Positions 13,001-28,000 are shown, counted from the first letter of the stretch. The stretch: DNA of 64,000 nt from Cricetomys ansorgei (GCA_026225945.1 JAMJFZ010000289.1:2224001-2288000); one strand, 5' to 3'. Notes: generated by a model not told the origin, from the letters alone. Translations and numbers: made by a program.

Positions 13001-16000
13001 ACTTAGTATCATGTATGCACAAGGAAAACACACATCTCGTAGTTAGGTTTTCCAGTAAGATTCTTTCAAGAGTCCTTTCTCCTAACTTGTCAATGCTGAG
13101 AACTTGATGGCTTTTTAAGTGAATACCTCACCCAAGCTGGGAGCCTCCTCCTCAGTTCCGTGTCCCTTCACTGCAGAAGGCCCTGTGTATGCATGTGCAT
13201 GGCATATACTTTTCTATATGTGAGAGAGAAACATAAAATCAAATCATATGTCATCCCTGATTAAAATTTTAAGATTTTATGTGAAGTCCTCATGTGCAGT
13301 GAAGCCACACACGTATTTACTGATGTGTATTACAAGAGCAGCTGCTGTGTTCTCAGTCCTGGGCCAGGAGACAAGACAAGACAACACATTTACCTGCGTT
13401 GACGGAGAGAAGTAAGTTACCAAAGTAACAAATGCACCTTAGAGCAGCCAATAAACTATCTAATCAAATTTGGCACACTTTGATTTAAAATGTTGAGAAG
13501 TGGGTGTCTGACCCAGTTTGTCTCATTTACAGAGTAAAAGGAAAAGAGTAACTGATAAGTAAAGATGTTTATGAATGGAACTGACATTGTGTTTACCTTA
13601 CACAAGCAACTGTCTCATTTTCTCAGTCCATAAGACATACACATTAAAATGCCTTCCAGGCTCAGAAGGTTGGGTATTGCACAACAGTCGTAACTTTTGA
13701 ATGAATACCTGGCCTAGGCATTTAGCTCAGTCACTGGGTGTCCACCACATGCTCATGCAAGGCCCTGGCTTTAATCCCCCCAGAACTGCAAAGGGAAAAT
13801 AAAACGTTCTAGGATTGGCTTGCTCATTCACTCATCTATCCATTCTTTCCCTGAGCCAGAGGAAATGAGAGATTGACTTTGGTGTTTGAGAGGAAACAGA
13901 CACACTGTGCCTTTCTTTATCCTATGACCATCTATAGGAAAAACTGACAGGACACACTGGCCTACTCTCATTAAATGAAATATTAAGCCCCTTTAATAGA
14001 ACTCTTTCCCATTGTTAAAACTCCATCTGAAAGTCTCAATTTTAAACTACATAAAATAAACATTCTAATAACAATTTAACTATTAACTACTTTTTGCCTA
14101 AAGAGAAAAATAAGAACCATTCACGATCATTTTTAGACATAATTGACCTTAGTTTGCCCTCAAATGATCTTCAAAAGAATTAAAATATTAACTAAAATTA
14201 GTAAAGAGTAAACTAAAATAGTTAAAGCATCCCTTTCAGATTGAAAAGAAAGGAAATGTTGGTGTGTGTTGTAAAATACCTACATGTAGGTTACTGGTGA
14301 CTTCAATGTGTTACATGCAGGGTATCTCCAGGTAGAAGGATGCCTGGGACCCTGTAGTCCTGAGGATTCCATGACAGCCCTGTGCTAGTGTGCTTGCTTT
14401 GGACTTGAGTAACAATATTTAACTGAAAAACACTGGGTATGAATATTGACTTGTTAGAAACATTAAAAGCCATTTTAGTAGTAACTGAGAGATGCTGTTA
14501 TATCACCAAAGTATCAACCTGAGGGAAGCTTTTTAACTAAATGTATAGCATTCTATGCCAGGACTTAATGGTTCATTTTCTTCCCCCAAATTGTGTCCAT
14601 TCTGAGCTTTACTTGGTAAACGGAAATGATAACATCTACGCTTCTCTTGCCGGTTTAGCATTTGGCCCTTTTGCTGTTTTTCTTCTTGACCATCGAGTGC
14701 ATAAGCTGAGCGAGCTGATCATCACCCACAAGACATTGCAAAATGTCTGTCATTTTTTCAAGCTATTTATATAAGAAGCTAACAAGCAAGCACAATTTCC
14801 TGGCTTCCAACTTCTGTCACGTCTACCGCAGATTCTTTTGCAAAACTAACCTTATAGTCGTCTGACTTTTCTGAATATCACTCTCTTGTTCATTCTTTAA
14901 ATTTCCCTAAGAGAAACCCATAAAGAACTGTTCATCCGCCTACGTCCTAAGTAAATCACTTCGTGGAGAATTATCAGCACAGCACTGGCATCAATGAAGG
15001 GAACCCTGAATGTTAGCTCTCTAGATTGTTTCCCTTCATGATGTTGATCCATAAACATTAATGAGCAGTTAGTACTGTGGGGAATGCAGAAGCAGAGCTC
15101 TCTAATTGGTTATCACTACAAACTCTGTATCCAGCCAAGGTGCCACAAGTCCACTGGAGGGATGAGAAGCGTGCAACCTAACAAATCCTTTTATTTTTTA
15201 ATACTGAAACAAAGTGCCCAGGATCTAAAGGAGCCTCAGAACTCCTGATCCCAGTCGTTCTTTTGATCTCTAGCTTCTTGAAATGTTAAGCTGAGGCCTT
15301 CCATTGCAGGTGGATGGAATGGACCTCAGAGATGCAAGCCACGAACAAGCTGTGGAAGCCATTCGGAAAGCAGGCAACCCTGTAGTGTTTATGGTACAGA
15401 GCATTATAAACAGGCCAAGGGTAAGCAAACACAAAGGGCAAGGTAGGCATACTGAAACAGCGCTCAACTTGGAGTCTAACGTAGCGAGGACCAAGTTGTT
15501 TGCATGTACACCTACCAATCTTTGAAGTCTCAGAAGGTGATTATAAAAGGTTTCCTTTGCTGTATTGAAACACTGAGTACCCTTGCCCGTTTCTTGTACC
15601 ATACTTATGAAGACTTTAAAATAAATGGAAGTAGAATTTGTCACCTTGTCTAGTTGATAGCTTGCTGGTATTCATTCTGGTTAAAAAATATACAAATTAC
15701 AGAAAGGAATAGAATGTGCTATGTAGGTTACACACCAAGAGTGGAATCCACAAGGACATGGTTTTTTTTTTCCTAAATTTATTCTTTAGGTAGAATCTTT
15801 CATGTATGCAGTCTTATCAACAGATCTTTAGTATATAGGTGTATTCCAATGGATACCGAATTCTCATAGCTTACATTCTGCATATGTATAAGTCATCTCG
15901 TAGTTATTTCTCAGCTACAGTCCATATACAGATCATCATAGATACTTGGGAACAGAAACGTACTAGTCCATTCAACCTTCAGTCATCATTGTTAAAGCAG

Positions 16001-19000
16001 TTTAAAAATACATTCTAGAAACCAGTCAGGGTATTGTGTTCCTACAGTTCCCAGATCTCTAGAGACCGAGGCAGGAGGATTGCAAATGTGATGCTATTGG
16101 TGCTATGTAGCAGCACCTTGAATGAAATAAGTAAATTTTAAGAATATATTACTACATCAGTGGCTATTATTGACAGGGAAGATGCAAACTGCAGCATAGT
16201 GTATTTGATATGCCCCAGTGACGCTGAAGGTGAACTTTCTGCCAATCCTTCTCTATGCCTCACTGAACAGTATCTTCATATGCAGTAGTTACTAACTATC
16301 TGTTCTACATATGCCTCAGAAAGTTATCTGGAGACATCGCCCTCAGAGAGGGTTTATCTTAATTCTAATTTTCCAAGATTCCTCAAACTCTTGACGCTCC
16401 AGGAGATGCTGCTTCTGGATGCAAAAGCTTATGCACCCATTCCCTGTCCCTCTGCTTGCTGGTGGGTCTAAGTTTGGCTTTGTAAGTTGTTCATACATGT
16501 GAGGGCAGTTAGAGACATTCTTTGAAACTTAAAATATGTGAGCTTATATGCAAAATTCACTGAATTTTAACCTGGAAAAAAAATAAGAAGTTAAGATATT
16601 AATGTTGAAACGATGGGAGGAAAGCGGCTGGCACCCTGTAAGCGAGATCGGTGAACTGAGCAAGATAAGCCTTCTGGGCTCCTGAACGGAGCGCCCAGGT
16701 CCTGTTGCTGGTCTGTCCCCTTGCTGTCAAGACAGGTGTGTCTCTGGTCTGTGGTTCGCAGTCCGGAATGAATGTCAAGTTCTTAATATAAGCAGTTCTC
16801 TTCACATCTGCAGTTTTTAACCATTCAGTTGTTTATTGTTAGGTAATAATTATCCATTCAGATAGAAAATCTGCCAAATGATAGGGCTGCCTCATGCTGC
16901 ATTCTTTGCAAATGCTATTCAGTTTGTTTAAATAACTACAAATCTTCTTACATTTGTTAACATTTGTTGTGTTAAACATAGACACAGCATGATAATATTG
17001 TAAATGGCTGTTTAAGTTGAGTTACATGTATTTTTTTGTGTGTGGGAGGATTTATTCCCTTTTTTGTTTTATTTTAATTTCTAACTCATATCATTTAGGA
17101 TAATATTATAAACTGCTGAATAGTGATTCTTAATATTACTTTGAACACTTAAACTACAAACATTTCTTTCAATGCCAATCACATTTTCTAATGAGCTGGA
17201 AAGATATTGTCTCATACACCTGGAAAATATTCCTATTTTTTTATTTGAGGCATAATGACACCTAATTTTATAGCAATTATTCCAGGATAAATCTTGCTTA
17301 GAAATGACATGTTTAGTCAAGTTAGACACATTTTGCTTTGGGAAACGAGAATTAATTTTGCATTTAAAATGAGATATTCTTTGTTAATGGTGATTTATTT
17401 CCAAATGGAAGTAATCAGGCCTCTGGTTAGCTAAGGGAAAAACACCACAAATACACTTAGTGAAGAGTCCCTGTGTGACAAAGTTTTGTTGTTGGGGAGG
17501 GGGAAGACAGAAGATAAAGCTTCTGGAAAATCTTACACAGTTGAGAAACCAGTCAGTCTATGAGCTTTGGCTATTCAGGGATGAGAACTTCACTGAATGT
17601 CCCTTATAATCCTTTCAGTGTGACAATCTGAGTTAGGACTGGGTAGCCCCTGGTGGGGGCAGAGGATGCTTGTGTCTCCTCTCTGTGTCCCTTCAGTTAT
17701 ACTTCTTCCTTCAGTCGCCCTAAGGACATTACGTCATTGAATTATTTTTTGGCAGACAGTTGTGTAGCTGTTTTTCCTACTGATATATGTGACCTACCAT
17801 TCCGTGTACATTGCTCTTCCTGACCTTATATTTTGTTGACAGTGCTAAATTGAAATCTTGAGAGGTCTAGAGACGAAAACCAGAGGTGTCTTAGAATCCC
17901 ATCTCCTGTCATCATGGTCCCATTTCTGTTCTAATAGTTTCAGAGGGCACTGAGGCCCTGGATATGCCATGGATGGTGGCCAGAAATAATCTCTGCCCAC
18001 ACCACTCGGCCTCCCGTGTTCTCCACTGCCCAGTCGTTTCTCCCATCTTACTAAGTGGTCATGTTTTTTGGCACTTTGTAATCCCCTCTTGAGTAAAGCA
18101 GGAGTTGACATTTTAAACAGAAAAGCAGGGAGGGAGTTGAGAGGAACAGAAATGTCATTGTATCCATATCTTTCCCTGCCTTGCCTCTTGGGAAAAACAT
18201 TTCAGGAAGCGCAGATTGAAAGGGTAATGTGGCATAAACGTTGATGCTGGCGCTGGAGGACACTGTCTCCAGCATGCTCTCCATGCAGGATGGAGTCACA
18301 TGACCAGTCCCTCCGCCCTGAGCCTCGCAATGGAGCTCTTTCAGAGAGAAGTAACACAAACATTTAATTGGAGCCAACATGAATTTTAAATGTCTGCAAT
18401 TTTCTATGAAAGATACAGTCAATGGGAGGAAAAGATAGCAGGTGTGAAAGGAAGGATTTATTGTGCTAAGGAAATTCCTTTTTTTTTCTTTTTAAATATG
18501 AATGTGTTAAATTATATCTGACTGACTTCCTTCCTTTAATATGTATATTCAACTTCAACAGTTCTGGCTAAGGGCTTATTACAGGCAAGTTACAAATCTA
18601 GGAGAAACACCCTAAACACAGACTTCAAATATTGTTCAAAGCTATAAATTCTTCAATAATGTAGATGTTATTAGAGGGTTTTTTTTTCAATATGAATCTG
18701 TGTCACATATTCACAAAAAGCGACGATGAATAGAGCACATTGTACAGCAGTTTTATTTTTTCTCCACCGTTTAAAATTTAAAACTGTGATAGTTCTAAAA
18801 CAGCATCTACTGGCTGGTCAGAGTGCAATTTCCTTAATGGGGGTAATGTGAAGAGATGAATTTACCAACAAGCCGGCAGGTAAGTGCTTACTGTGCATTC
18901 TAAGCAGACTGTTGAAAAGTAATGCCACTCGCTTCAAAAAGTAAATGAAAACAATGTTCTGGTTTTCCTTCTGAAACAGGTATGTTGATATTCAGGAAGC

Positions 19001-22000
19001 AGAAGCTAGTATGTAACAAGGGCAGAGTATATGCATTTCATTCCATGATAGTAAAACCATCAGAGACAATGGGAGAAATTTGAGATCCGTTTGACAGTCT
19101 CGTTTCTTCTGTGGAGTGATTAGACTCAGGTGTAGGCTTGGGTCATTAGACACAAGCCGTTAGTAACGTTTGAGAAGAGCATGTGAGCTACTCAGCCAAC
19201 TGCGGCTTCTCATAGGCAGCTCTCTAGACCAGTAAGTGCTCTGTTCGTGAAGTTGCGTTGTTTTTTCCCCCCAGTACATTTCTTGTGCCTTCAGTGCATC
19301 TTCTGTTTCCTTTTAGAAATCCCCTTTGCCTTCCTTGCCGCACAGCCTTTACCCTAAGTACAGCTTCAGCAGCACTAACCCATTTGCTGACTCTCTCCAG
19401 CTCACCACTGACAAGGTTGGATAACGTCCATTGTCTTGTCCTTGCCTTTGCAAATGTTTTGTTGTTGCTACTGTGCCTTTGTCCCAGTTCCCTGTTTACT
19501 ACACTTAGTCAGAAAAACAAACAAAAGAAAACAAATGACGGTGTATTCTGAGTGGGCATGCATGTCCTTTCTTAGCACTTGGTCCTGCCAGAGACTATTT
19601 ATTATTTTTACCTGAAAGTTTAAGAGAGTACAGTGTTTTTCCTGCATCTTAGAGTGATTTGATTTTTTTTTTATGTTTAAATTTTTGTTGCCAAATTGTA
19701 TAAACTACTTATATGCATAATTTCCTTGAAACTTGTATTGTCTTAAAACATCTTCAGACTTGTACACATTGATCATAAAAGCTCTTCCATGAACTAATCA
19801 CTCTGAAAATAATTGTGTGTGTGTGTGTGTGTGTGTATGTGTGCATGACAAAGCCCTCTGAATATTCATAGAGGAAGTCTATGTGAATGCCAGATGAAGG
19901 AGAATAATTGTTTCTATGCTCATCAGTCTATACTTTGATAATCTCATATGCTAATGAAATTTAAAAAAAAAAAAACAATTTGAACCCAAAATCTATAAAA
20001 ATTATTTTACACCATAACTTTGGTAATAGAAAGGGAGAAAGCTGTCAGAAATTTCTTTTAGAAACCGCTTTATGAATATTCATTGGATTTTCACGTTACC
20101 GTGCCAGGGGTAAGAGATGACAGCACACCTGAAGGTATGTTCTCTATCACTGTAGGCGTTACCACACTCACGTACAGTCCTCGCCCATGGTTCCCCAACT
20201 GACCCTTTTGCTCCCACACCGTTTAAGGTTTGTCTTCATGCAACAGTTTTGAAATTGGTGTGTTTTTGTGTGACATGCATGTCCATTGTACTTGGCGTGT
20301 GCACACGGGCTTGGGGCAATTGCTGTTGCGTTTTTTTGGTTTTGCCAACAAGCTTAAATTGATTTTTGTAAAATATGTATTTTTGTTAACAGATTTCCAG
20401 AAGTGTCAATAGCAAGCCAGCTACATGATCTTGATACAGGCAAATAGAAGACTTAATTGCAACCCCCTACAGCCAAGAGATGCCAAATATTAGTTCTATG
20501 ATTCGTCAGTTAGATTGGTGCACAATCTTAGTGTGTAGTCTCACTGTGAAAGTCTTGTGCCTGTAGCCCTAAGGAGGTTTCGAGATGAGCAGATTTTTTT
20601 TCTTCATTATTTAGTAACATAACAGTACAAAAAGGTAGAAAAAAACTATAAAATATACATCCAAAGATCAGAATTAAATTCATATCAGTCAAATAATTCT
20701 TTTTGATGATATAGAGAAATAATTTTCTTTTTAATCAGAAAGCTTCTTAAGTACATATCTTGTCTTCTTTAGTGTGGTTTCCGAATTTTGGTTGGATCAA
20801 GTGAAGTTTCTGGTTTGCTGCACGTTTTTATTTGTACATTATTTGAGAGATTTATAGCATGGCATTCTGGAAGATAGTAGGGATTTCATCAGCACTTGTA
20901 ACTTTATTTGTTCATCACTGATGTGCAAACTGAATATTGTTAAACAGCAAATTCTGTGGCCTGAAAATCAATTGCCACAATTTATATATATATTTCAATA
21001 TAAAATTTAATATACTTAATTAAAAGTTAAAAGATTAAAATACTAAAATCATAAATATATTTAAACTACAACAAGTTTTGTGAGACTTTTTTTCATAAAA
21101 GTGACATGAAGGATAGAAAAAATACATAGGGTGAGGACCGTAAGGACTACCTGATCCCCAGCCCAGTGCTTTATCTGATCATCCCTGACCTTGAGACACA
21201 GGGACTGTGTACTGCCTTACTGTGGAGGAAACTGAAGAAGACAGAAAGGTTTAATATAAGGTTTAATACAAAATGCACTGTGGTAAGAATGAAACAGAAA
21301 ATGGCTAGCAAGATGGCTTAGCTGCTGACCAAGACTAATGGCCTGAGTTCCGTCCTTGGAAACCATGTGGTTAGAGAACCAGCTCTGGCAGGCTATTCTC
21401 TGCCTGAGATTCTCTGTGATCCCCACAGTAACAGACTAAATAAATAAATGTAATAGAAAAGAACTAAGGAGAAAGAAGTCTATCGCCTTGTTTTAAACAA
21501 GATTGTCCCTTCATTAGCCCTAAGTTTGTTCATCTGCAAATTGAATGAAACAAACTGGGGAGCTTAAGAGTGTACAGACCTTCCAGATTCTAACCTGCTG
21601 CCAGATAGTAACTCATATAAGAACTTGATTATACCAAATCATATTTTAAAACAGTGCCAGTGGTCGGTCGTAAATGGTGGTAGGCAAGTCACATCTGGCT
21701 TTGTATAAAGGACCCCTTGTGAACTACAGTGGCAATTGAAAGTTGGAGGTGGTCTTAAAACCACACAAAACAGATCTGAGTCTGTGTGCTTTGAGTTAAC
21801 AAGCAGGCTGTCCTGGGAGAACTGCCTGAATGTGTAGTGCTGTTTTTCATGGGTTTGTCAAAGTTGTTTGGAGAAAGGATTTAAGTAGCAAGGAGGAATT
21901 TTTCATGTGGGGCTGGAGCTATGACTCAGTTGAACACTTATCAGTATTCACAGGATCCTGGGTTCAGTCCCCAGATACACAAAAAAGAAGAGTCTCCATG

Positions 22001-25000
22001 TATAGTCTTTCCAACAAGCTTTGTTGTTGCCACTGTTATTACATTTATGTATTTTCTGGGTGTGTGGGCATGGATATGGGGGTCATGAGTCAACTCGTGG
22101 GAATGAGTTCTTACTTTCTACTGTGTGAGCCCAGGGATTGCGCTCAGGCCCTTAGGCTGTTCCCACACGCCTTTACCCACTAAGCCATCTCTGTGGCCTA
22201 CTAACAAGTTTGGAGGTGTGTCTTCTTTGTTAACTTGCTTGCTAATTGTTTGTTTCTTGACAGACTTGAATGGCCCTTAAGACCTTACACACTTTCTTAC
22301 TTTTTTTATTCCCAACAAGGAAATTTGAACAGTTCTTAAGTCATTTAAACTCTTGATTGAATTATTGTTTTCATTAGAAAATAACAGTTTAGTGGACTGT
22401 GTATTTATACCTAAATCCTTTCTAACATTTCTTACGTGCACATGTAAGCTTTCTATTATTTGGGAAACATTCTAGAGCAGGCCTTTGGTTTTGGAATTAT
22501 ATTCTTATTTGTTTTCCTTCAAGTTTTCATGAGGCTGCACATGCCCACTGAATTCTTCTTGTTCCCACAGGCCCCCAGCCAGTCAGAATCAGAGTCAGAG
22601 AAGGCTCCATTGTGCAACGTTCCTTCCTCCTCTCCTTCAGCTTTCTCAGACATGGACAGTGAATGTGCACAGCCATCTGCAACCACAGTCTCAGAGGATG
22701 CAGACAAAGCAGATGAGTTTGGTTACAGCTGGAGTAAGTTGTCTGTCTGTGATGCCCTTAATTATAAGAAATATTAAAATAGCGAAGGTTTTGTTTTGTT
22801 TTGAACAAATGTTTCAACTTTAGTGATACATACCACAGTTGTATGTAGGAAAGCTACTGTTTATTTTCCTTGAATACAACATGCATTCCTGAAGCATGAC
22901 GCCATGTTCACTTTAAATGCACATTTCTCTATTCTCATTAAGCCCTCTTGCTTCTCACATGAGAATTATAGAGATCAGGACATTCTCTCAGAACCTGGTA
23001 CTGGATCAGTTCCCTTGAACAACCACTGGTCTTTACAGGCCTTAGATTCCTCCTTGTACTATCTGGTGGTTAGGTATTATGCCCTGAACTTCCGGTATTT
23101 TGGGCACTAGAAAGATGACATTGTAATTGTTATGATCAATTCATTGGGTATCTGGCAGGTTGTCTGAAGTTTAAAATGCAGTTTTCTCAGGTTATTAAAG
23201 CTGTATTAGGCAATGTCTGAGGGATGCTTACACAATATACCCCATGCAAAACATGAGCCTAAAGTCATGAAAGTAGCATCATGTTAAAAAGTTTCATTTA
23301 AAAAATTATTTTAGATGTAATTGATCTTATGTGTATGAGCGTTTTGCCTGAATGTCTGTCCCACATGTGTGCCTAGAGCCCTGGGTGGTCCTAAGAGGCC
23401 CTCATATCCTCTGGCACTGGAGTTATGGGTGGCTGTGAACTCCATGGGTGCTGTGAACGGAATATGGGTTCCTTGGAAGAGCAACACATGCTGTTAGCAC
23501 AGAGCCATCTCTCCAGCACTCCAAAGTTTTATTTTAAAAACCTAATTATTTGCATTTTAGAAGTCTACAGTACGTATACTTTAGAACATTGCCTAATACA
23601 GTTTTAATAACCTGAGAAAACTACATTTTAAACTTCAGACAACCTGCCAGATACCCAATGAATTGATTGTAATAATTACCCTGCTTGATCATGAAAGGAG
23701 CCTGAGAAACTATTTAATTGATGTAGGAAAGAACATTAATGCAGGTCATTAGCCATATGTCAAAGCTGATCACCTAATCAAAATTCTCAGAATGTTCCAG
23801 GAGGTCATTTGTTTTTTAAATCAGTTTACTACAAAGCATAATTGCTTAAAATCAGAACTTATGACTACTTGTATGAGATGATTGACTGGCTCAGCCGGGC
23901 TCTGCTTCTAAGATGACTCACTGGCATGGGTAACAGGCGGCTGGGCTTCTAAGGTGAAACTTGCATGGGCTTTGGCTTTGAGCATCTACATGTGACCTTA
24001 TCGTCTCAGATTAAAGAGGGTAGACAAACTCCATGCCCTGAACTTGCTGAGCAGGAGATCTGGTATCGTGTAGTCAGGGCAGATTGCTTAAAGCTGGGGC
24101 AGGTATATTGACTTATCCTGGCCTGACGGCTCGGTGCACCAGCGAAGCCAACTGTCTGCCCTCTGGGTAGCTGTCCAGCACGATTTGACATATGGTACAG
24201 ATTTGCCTCTGTTAGAGAAGCTTCCACTGACCAGTGGATCTCCAAGTGATCAAGTGAGTTTTTTCTGGTTTAATCACAGTTTTCTGAGAGTTTATAAATT
24301 TGAATCACTTCTTTTGGATCCGATATCCCCACCTCAACCTGAACTGGTTAATAGGATCCTCAAGGTGACTGATTCATCTTAACATTGTGCTCTGTATAGC
24401 TTCAATGCAATGGTAACCTTCAAAGTTTGGTCACTCTGGGGAAACAGTCCTGATGTCCAAGCAGCCAGTCTGTCTCAACTTTTATCTACCAAAGAAACTA
24501 TATTTTGAAGCCAATACTGACCCTTAAGGTAACTCTAAGTTTTTGTAGTAAAGCATTGGCTGTGGATGAACTGAAAATGTATTTGTCATTGTGTTTAGAA
24601 AGTGTCCAAGAGCGTTATGGAACCCTGACAGGCCAGCTCCACATGATTGAGCTGGAGAAAGGTCACAGCGGTTTGGGTCTAAGTCTTGCTGGGAACAAAG
24701 ACCGAACCAGAATGAGTGTGTTTATAGTGGGGATTGATCCCACTGGAGCAGCGGGGAAAGATGGCCGACTACAGATTGCTGATGAGCTTCTAGAGGTAGG
24801 TGCTGGAACGTAGTTTTGAATTTGTTCTTGCTGTGTCAGCACAGTGGAAACTTCATTTCCCAGAAAGTCCCCCAGACGTTGTACAGTGACTAAGAAAACC
24901 ATCCGTTACCTAATAAAATGGATGCAGTGCAGCAGATCTGGCTCCACACCAAATCTCTACAACGCAGTTTGTGTTTCATTAACTCACATTACAGGTCATG

Positions 25001-28000
25001 ACTCTGCGGCAGTAGAAACAGCTTTGCCCCAAGAGAGCAATAAAAATCACACTTCAAAAACATTTTTTCTGTGTGCTTCATTTTTATTAGGAGTTGTTGA
25101 AATGGCAAATGACCAAGCATTCCCCAGTAATGACGCTGACCCATTAGACATTCTGGAGGTTGAATCCCCAATGAAATAAGTATTAGGGGTGAGGCGAGAT
25201 GGGGCCACAGCTAACGCAAGCAGTAACTGAGCCAGACAAACAAAATAGATCTACAGAACATACTTTATAGCCTTTAGACTTCGTTTTTGCTTTCCCTTGC
25301 GTTCAGAGGAAGGTCAGCATGACTTCACACTGCCTTCGTGTCCCTCCATGTATTGCCATATCTCTGCTGTCCAACTGGCTCTGGTCTCAGTGGCTCGGTG
25401 GCTGGACACCATCATTTCTGTAGAGCTCTGTGTTGCTTACAGATAGTCTTCTGCCATACCTTGAGCCTCCTAGGCATGATTTTGAGTACCCAGTTTCCCA
25501 ACACCAACTGAAAGATGAGACAGTGATGTGATATCATAGATGCTACAAGCTGTACCCAGGTGGTCTTTGCAGGCCACCTTGTCTATCAGGAAGGTGACTG
25601 TCTTCTCTCCTTATTTGATCAAAATGGTGTTTCTACACACTGCCCAGGAATATCTGAGTCTGCGTATATAACCATAATGTTAGCTATAAACATAAGATCT
25701 TCTATATTTATCGTCCAAAATTTGATTTATATTCTGGAGAAGAAACATGTGTATAACATGATATAGAGAGCAATTCACTTTTTATTAGACAGGATGATAA
25801 AAACTAACGAAATGAAGAATTTTAGACTCAACTAATTATACTTATTCTTCATAGATCAATGGTCAAATATTGTATGGCAGAAGTCATCAGAATGCATCTT
25901 CAATCATTAAATGTGCTCCATCTAAAGTAAAAATCATTTTTATCAGGTGAGCTTTTTTCCTCTTTTTGATTTACTAAATACTTGGTTAGCTTTCACCTCA
26001 ATTATTTTCAATGAAAAGAAAACATTTGTATATATGTGCATGCTAGGCTCTAAGGCTTTGGGGTTAGAGAATCTGTTGCTAATAATCTTCATGACTACAA
26101 GTAAGAAAATGGGAATAGTATCAAGACATGATGGAGTGATACATTCTTCCTTTAGAAATGAAGACGCAGTGAACCAGATGGCTGTGTGTCCTGGAAATGC
26201 AGCAGACCTTCTGCCATCCGCCTCAGAAAATCCTCAAAATAAGGAGGTATTTTTAATGTGTTCAGATTTCTGTGGAGTTCAGATACATTCCATTAATTTA
26301 GTTCATTTATTTTCATTAACTCTAAATAATTAATAATTTGCATTAATAAATAATAATATTGAGTTACCTAACTTAACTAAATCAGCTAATTTAGTTAAGC
26401 CCATTACAGAGGAAGGCAACACAGATAATCACACAAAGGAAAAGAACCAGTAGGCCCACGTACAGGAGCAGAGCAAAGTGGGTCCCATAGCCTGAGACAT
26501 TGCAGAAAGGCCTGAGAGGGAGGTGTGAGAGAGGCCCTTGGATCTGTAATTAGGTGATGACATGGGCTCGTGGTGAAGAAGAAAGAGAGAAGGGACAGCC
26601 AGAGGGCAACAAAGAATTAAGTTTTGGTGCTAGTTTTTGCTTGAATTTAGAAATCTTTGGATTTGAGACTAAGAACAATAAAAGAAGAGAGCAGACATCT
26701 GTGTCAAGAACAATAAAAGAGATAGCAGAGACAGAAGAGCTTAAAGTTAGAGCAGCCATGGGAAAGATGGCTTTCCTAGAAAGGGTGTTTGAGCAGAGGG
26801 CTTTTTACATAGAAGACAGATAAAGAAATGATAGTCTGCTTAAAGATGCTTCCGCTTGGTACATAATAAACTGAGTGAGAGATGGCAGGCTTCTATTATC
26901 ACATTGCACTGATTTTGCCCTTTAAGTGCTATGGTTCAATAACTTTGATGGAAAGCATTTAATAACTTCTGAATACCTTTCATAACTTGTACTGGAAGGA
27001 TAATGCAAAGTATCTTTTCTGTTAGAGAGCAGGCTGCTGCTGGACTTCATTATGGAGTCAACCAGGCAAACATCCAAGCCACCTGAGTACACTGTGCTCC
27101 AAAAACAGTTGATCTCTAATCACACCTGACTATTTTAAGATAATGCAACAGCCATAACTACCATCGGATTTTTAAGCAGCAGTAATGAATATAACATGAA
27201 ATAATTTTGATTAAGTGGCCCTTACCTTTAAACAAACCAATATAGCTAACAGTTACCTTGTGGACATTTTTCTTTGTCAGATGGAACCAAGTGTTTCTAC
27301 TTCCGCTGCAGCTGTGGACCTCAGTTCACTTACAAACGTATACCATCTGGAGCTTCCCAAGGTACACCTGCTTTCCCTGGGCGGTTGATGATTGAGTGCC
27401 CTCACACACTGGTCCTGTTTGCTGGGTCTCTGAAGCATGGTCTCCAAAGAGCAGCACCTGCACCTTCCGACCCTTCAGGGGACATGTTAGAAATGCAGGT
27501 TCCAGAACCCACCCAGAGCTTCCTGTGTGTGAGGAGCTCTAGGGGTGGGCCTGGAAGTCTGCTTTAGTAATCTGTAATTGCAGTGCACAGTAAAGGCTGA
27601 GGACTGCTGGGCTAATCGCTCCTTCACCTTGGCCAGCTTTTCCTGATTTTAGTGTTATTGCAAGGTATGAATTGTGCCATCTCTCCTTGATTCATTTACC
27701 GAGATGCTGCTCAGCTGATAGAAAAATGAAGAAACAAGTAAAAATTATTGCTGTCCATAAAATGACAAACTAGAAGTTCAGCCAATAGGCATCAGTGAGT
27801 GAGGTGTTTGCTGGAAAACATCTGACTGCCAGGTCCAAACACTGCTTTACAGAGATTTGCTGGACAGAAACAAGTGTTGTCACCTAGTACAGCTCATGCT
27901 AAAAAGCAAGTGGACACGGGGGATGCGAACTACCGAAGGGCGCAGACATAGGAGCAGGAAGGAGTGGGGTAGGGCACAAGGCTGTGTTCAGGAAATGTTG

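Larger units (their letters stand above)
19416..22570 (+). other. Mpdz: Intron after the optional exon
   Basis: Holds a (TG)n tract at 19813-19842, a very AT-rich stretch at 20980-21065 and three tRNA-type SINEs at 21.3-22.2 kb. Nothing coding was recognised. Confidence 0.6.
22734..24598 (+). other. Mpdz: Intron with the 94-bp inverted repeat
   Basis: Its main content is a long inverted repeat (arms 23123-23216 and 23586-23679) with a SINE between the arms. 23880-24600 is non-repetitive and unrecognised. Confidence 0.7.

Noticed and set aside
13705..13802. tRNA gene
   Set aside because: The A- and B-box-like motifs belong to a degraded ID/B4-type SINE. The cloverleaf is not maintained.
14541..14774. 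77-codon open frame with a coding-like look
   Set aside because: No splice borders, no recognised domain, and it lies within an intron of the gene. Possibly conserved non-coding, not supported as a gene.
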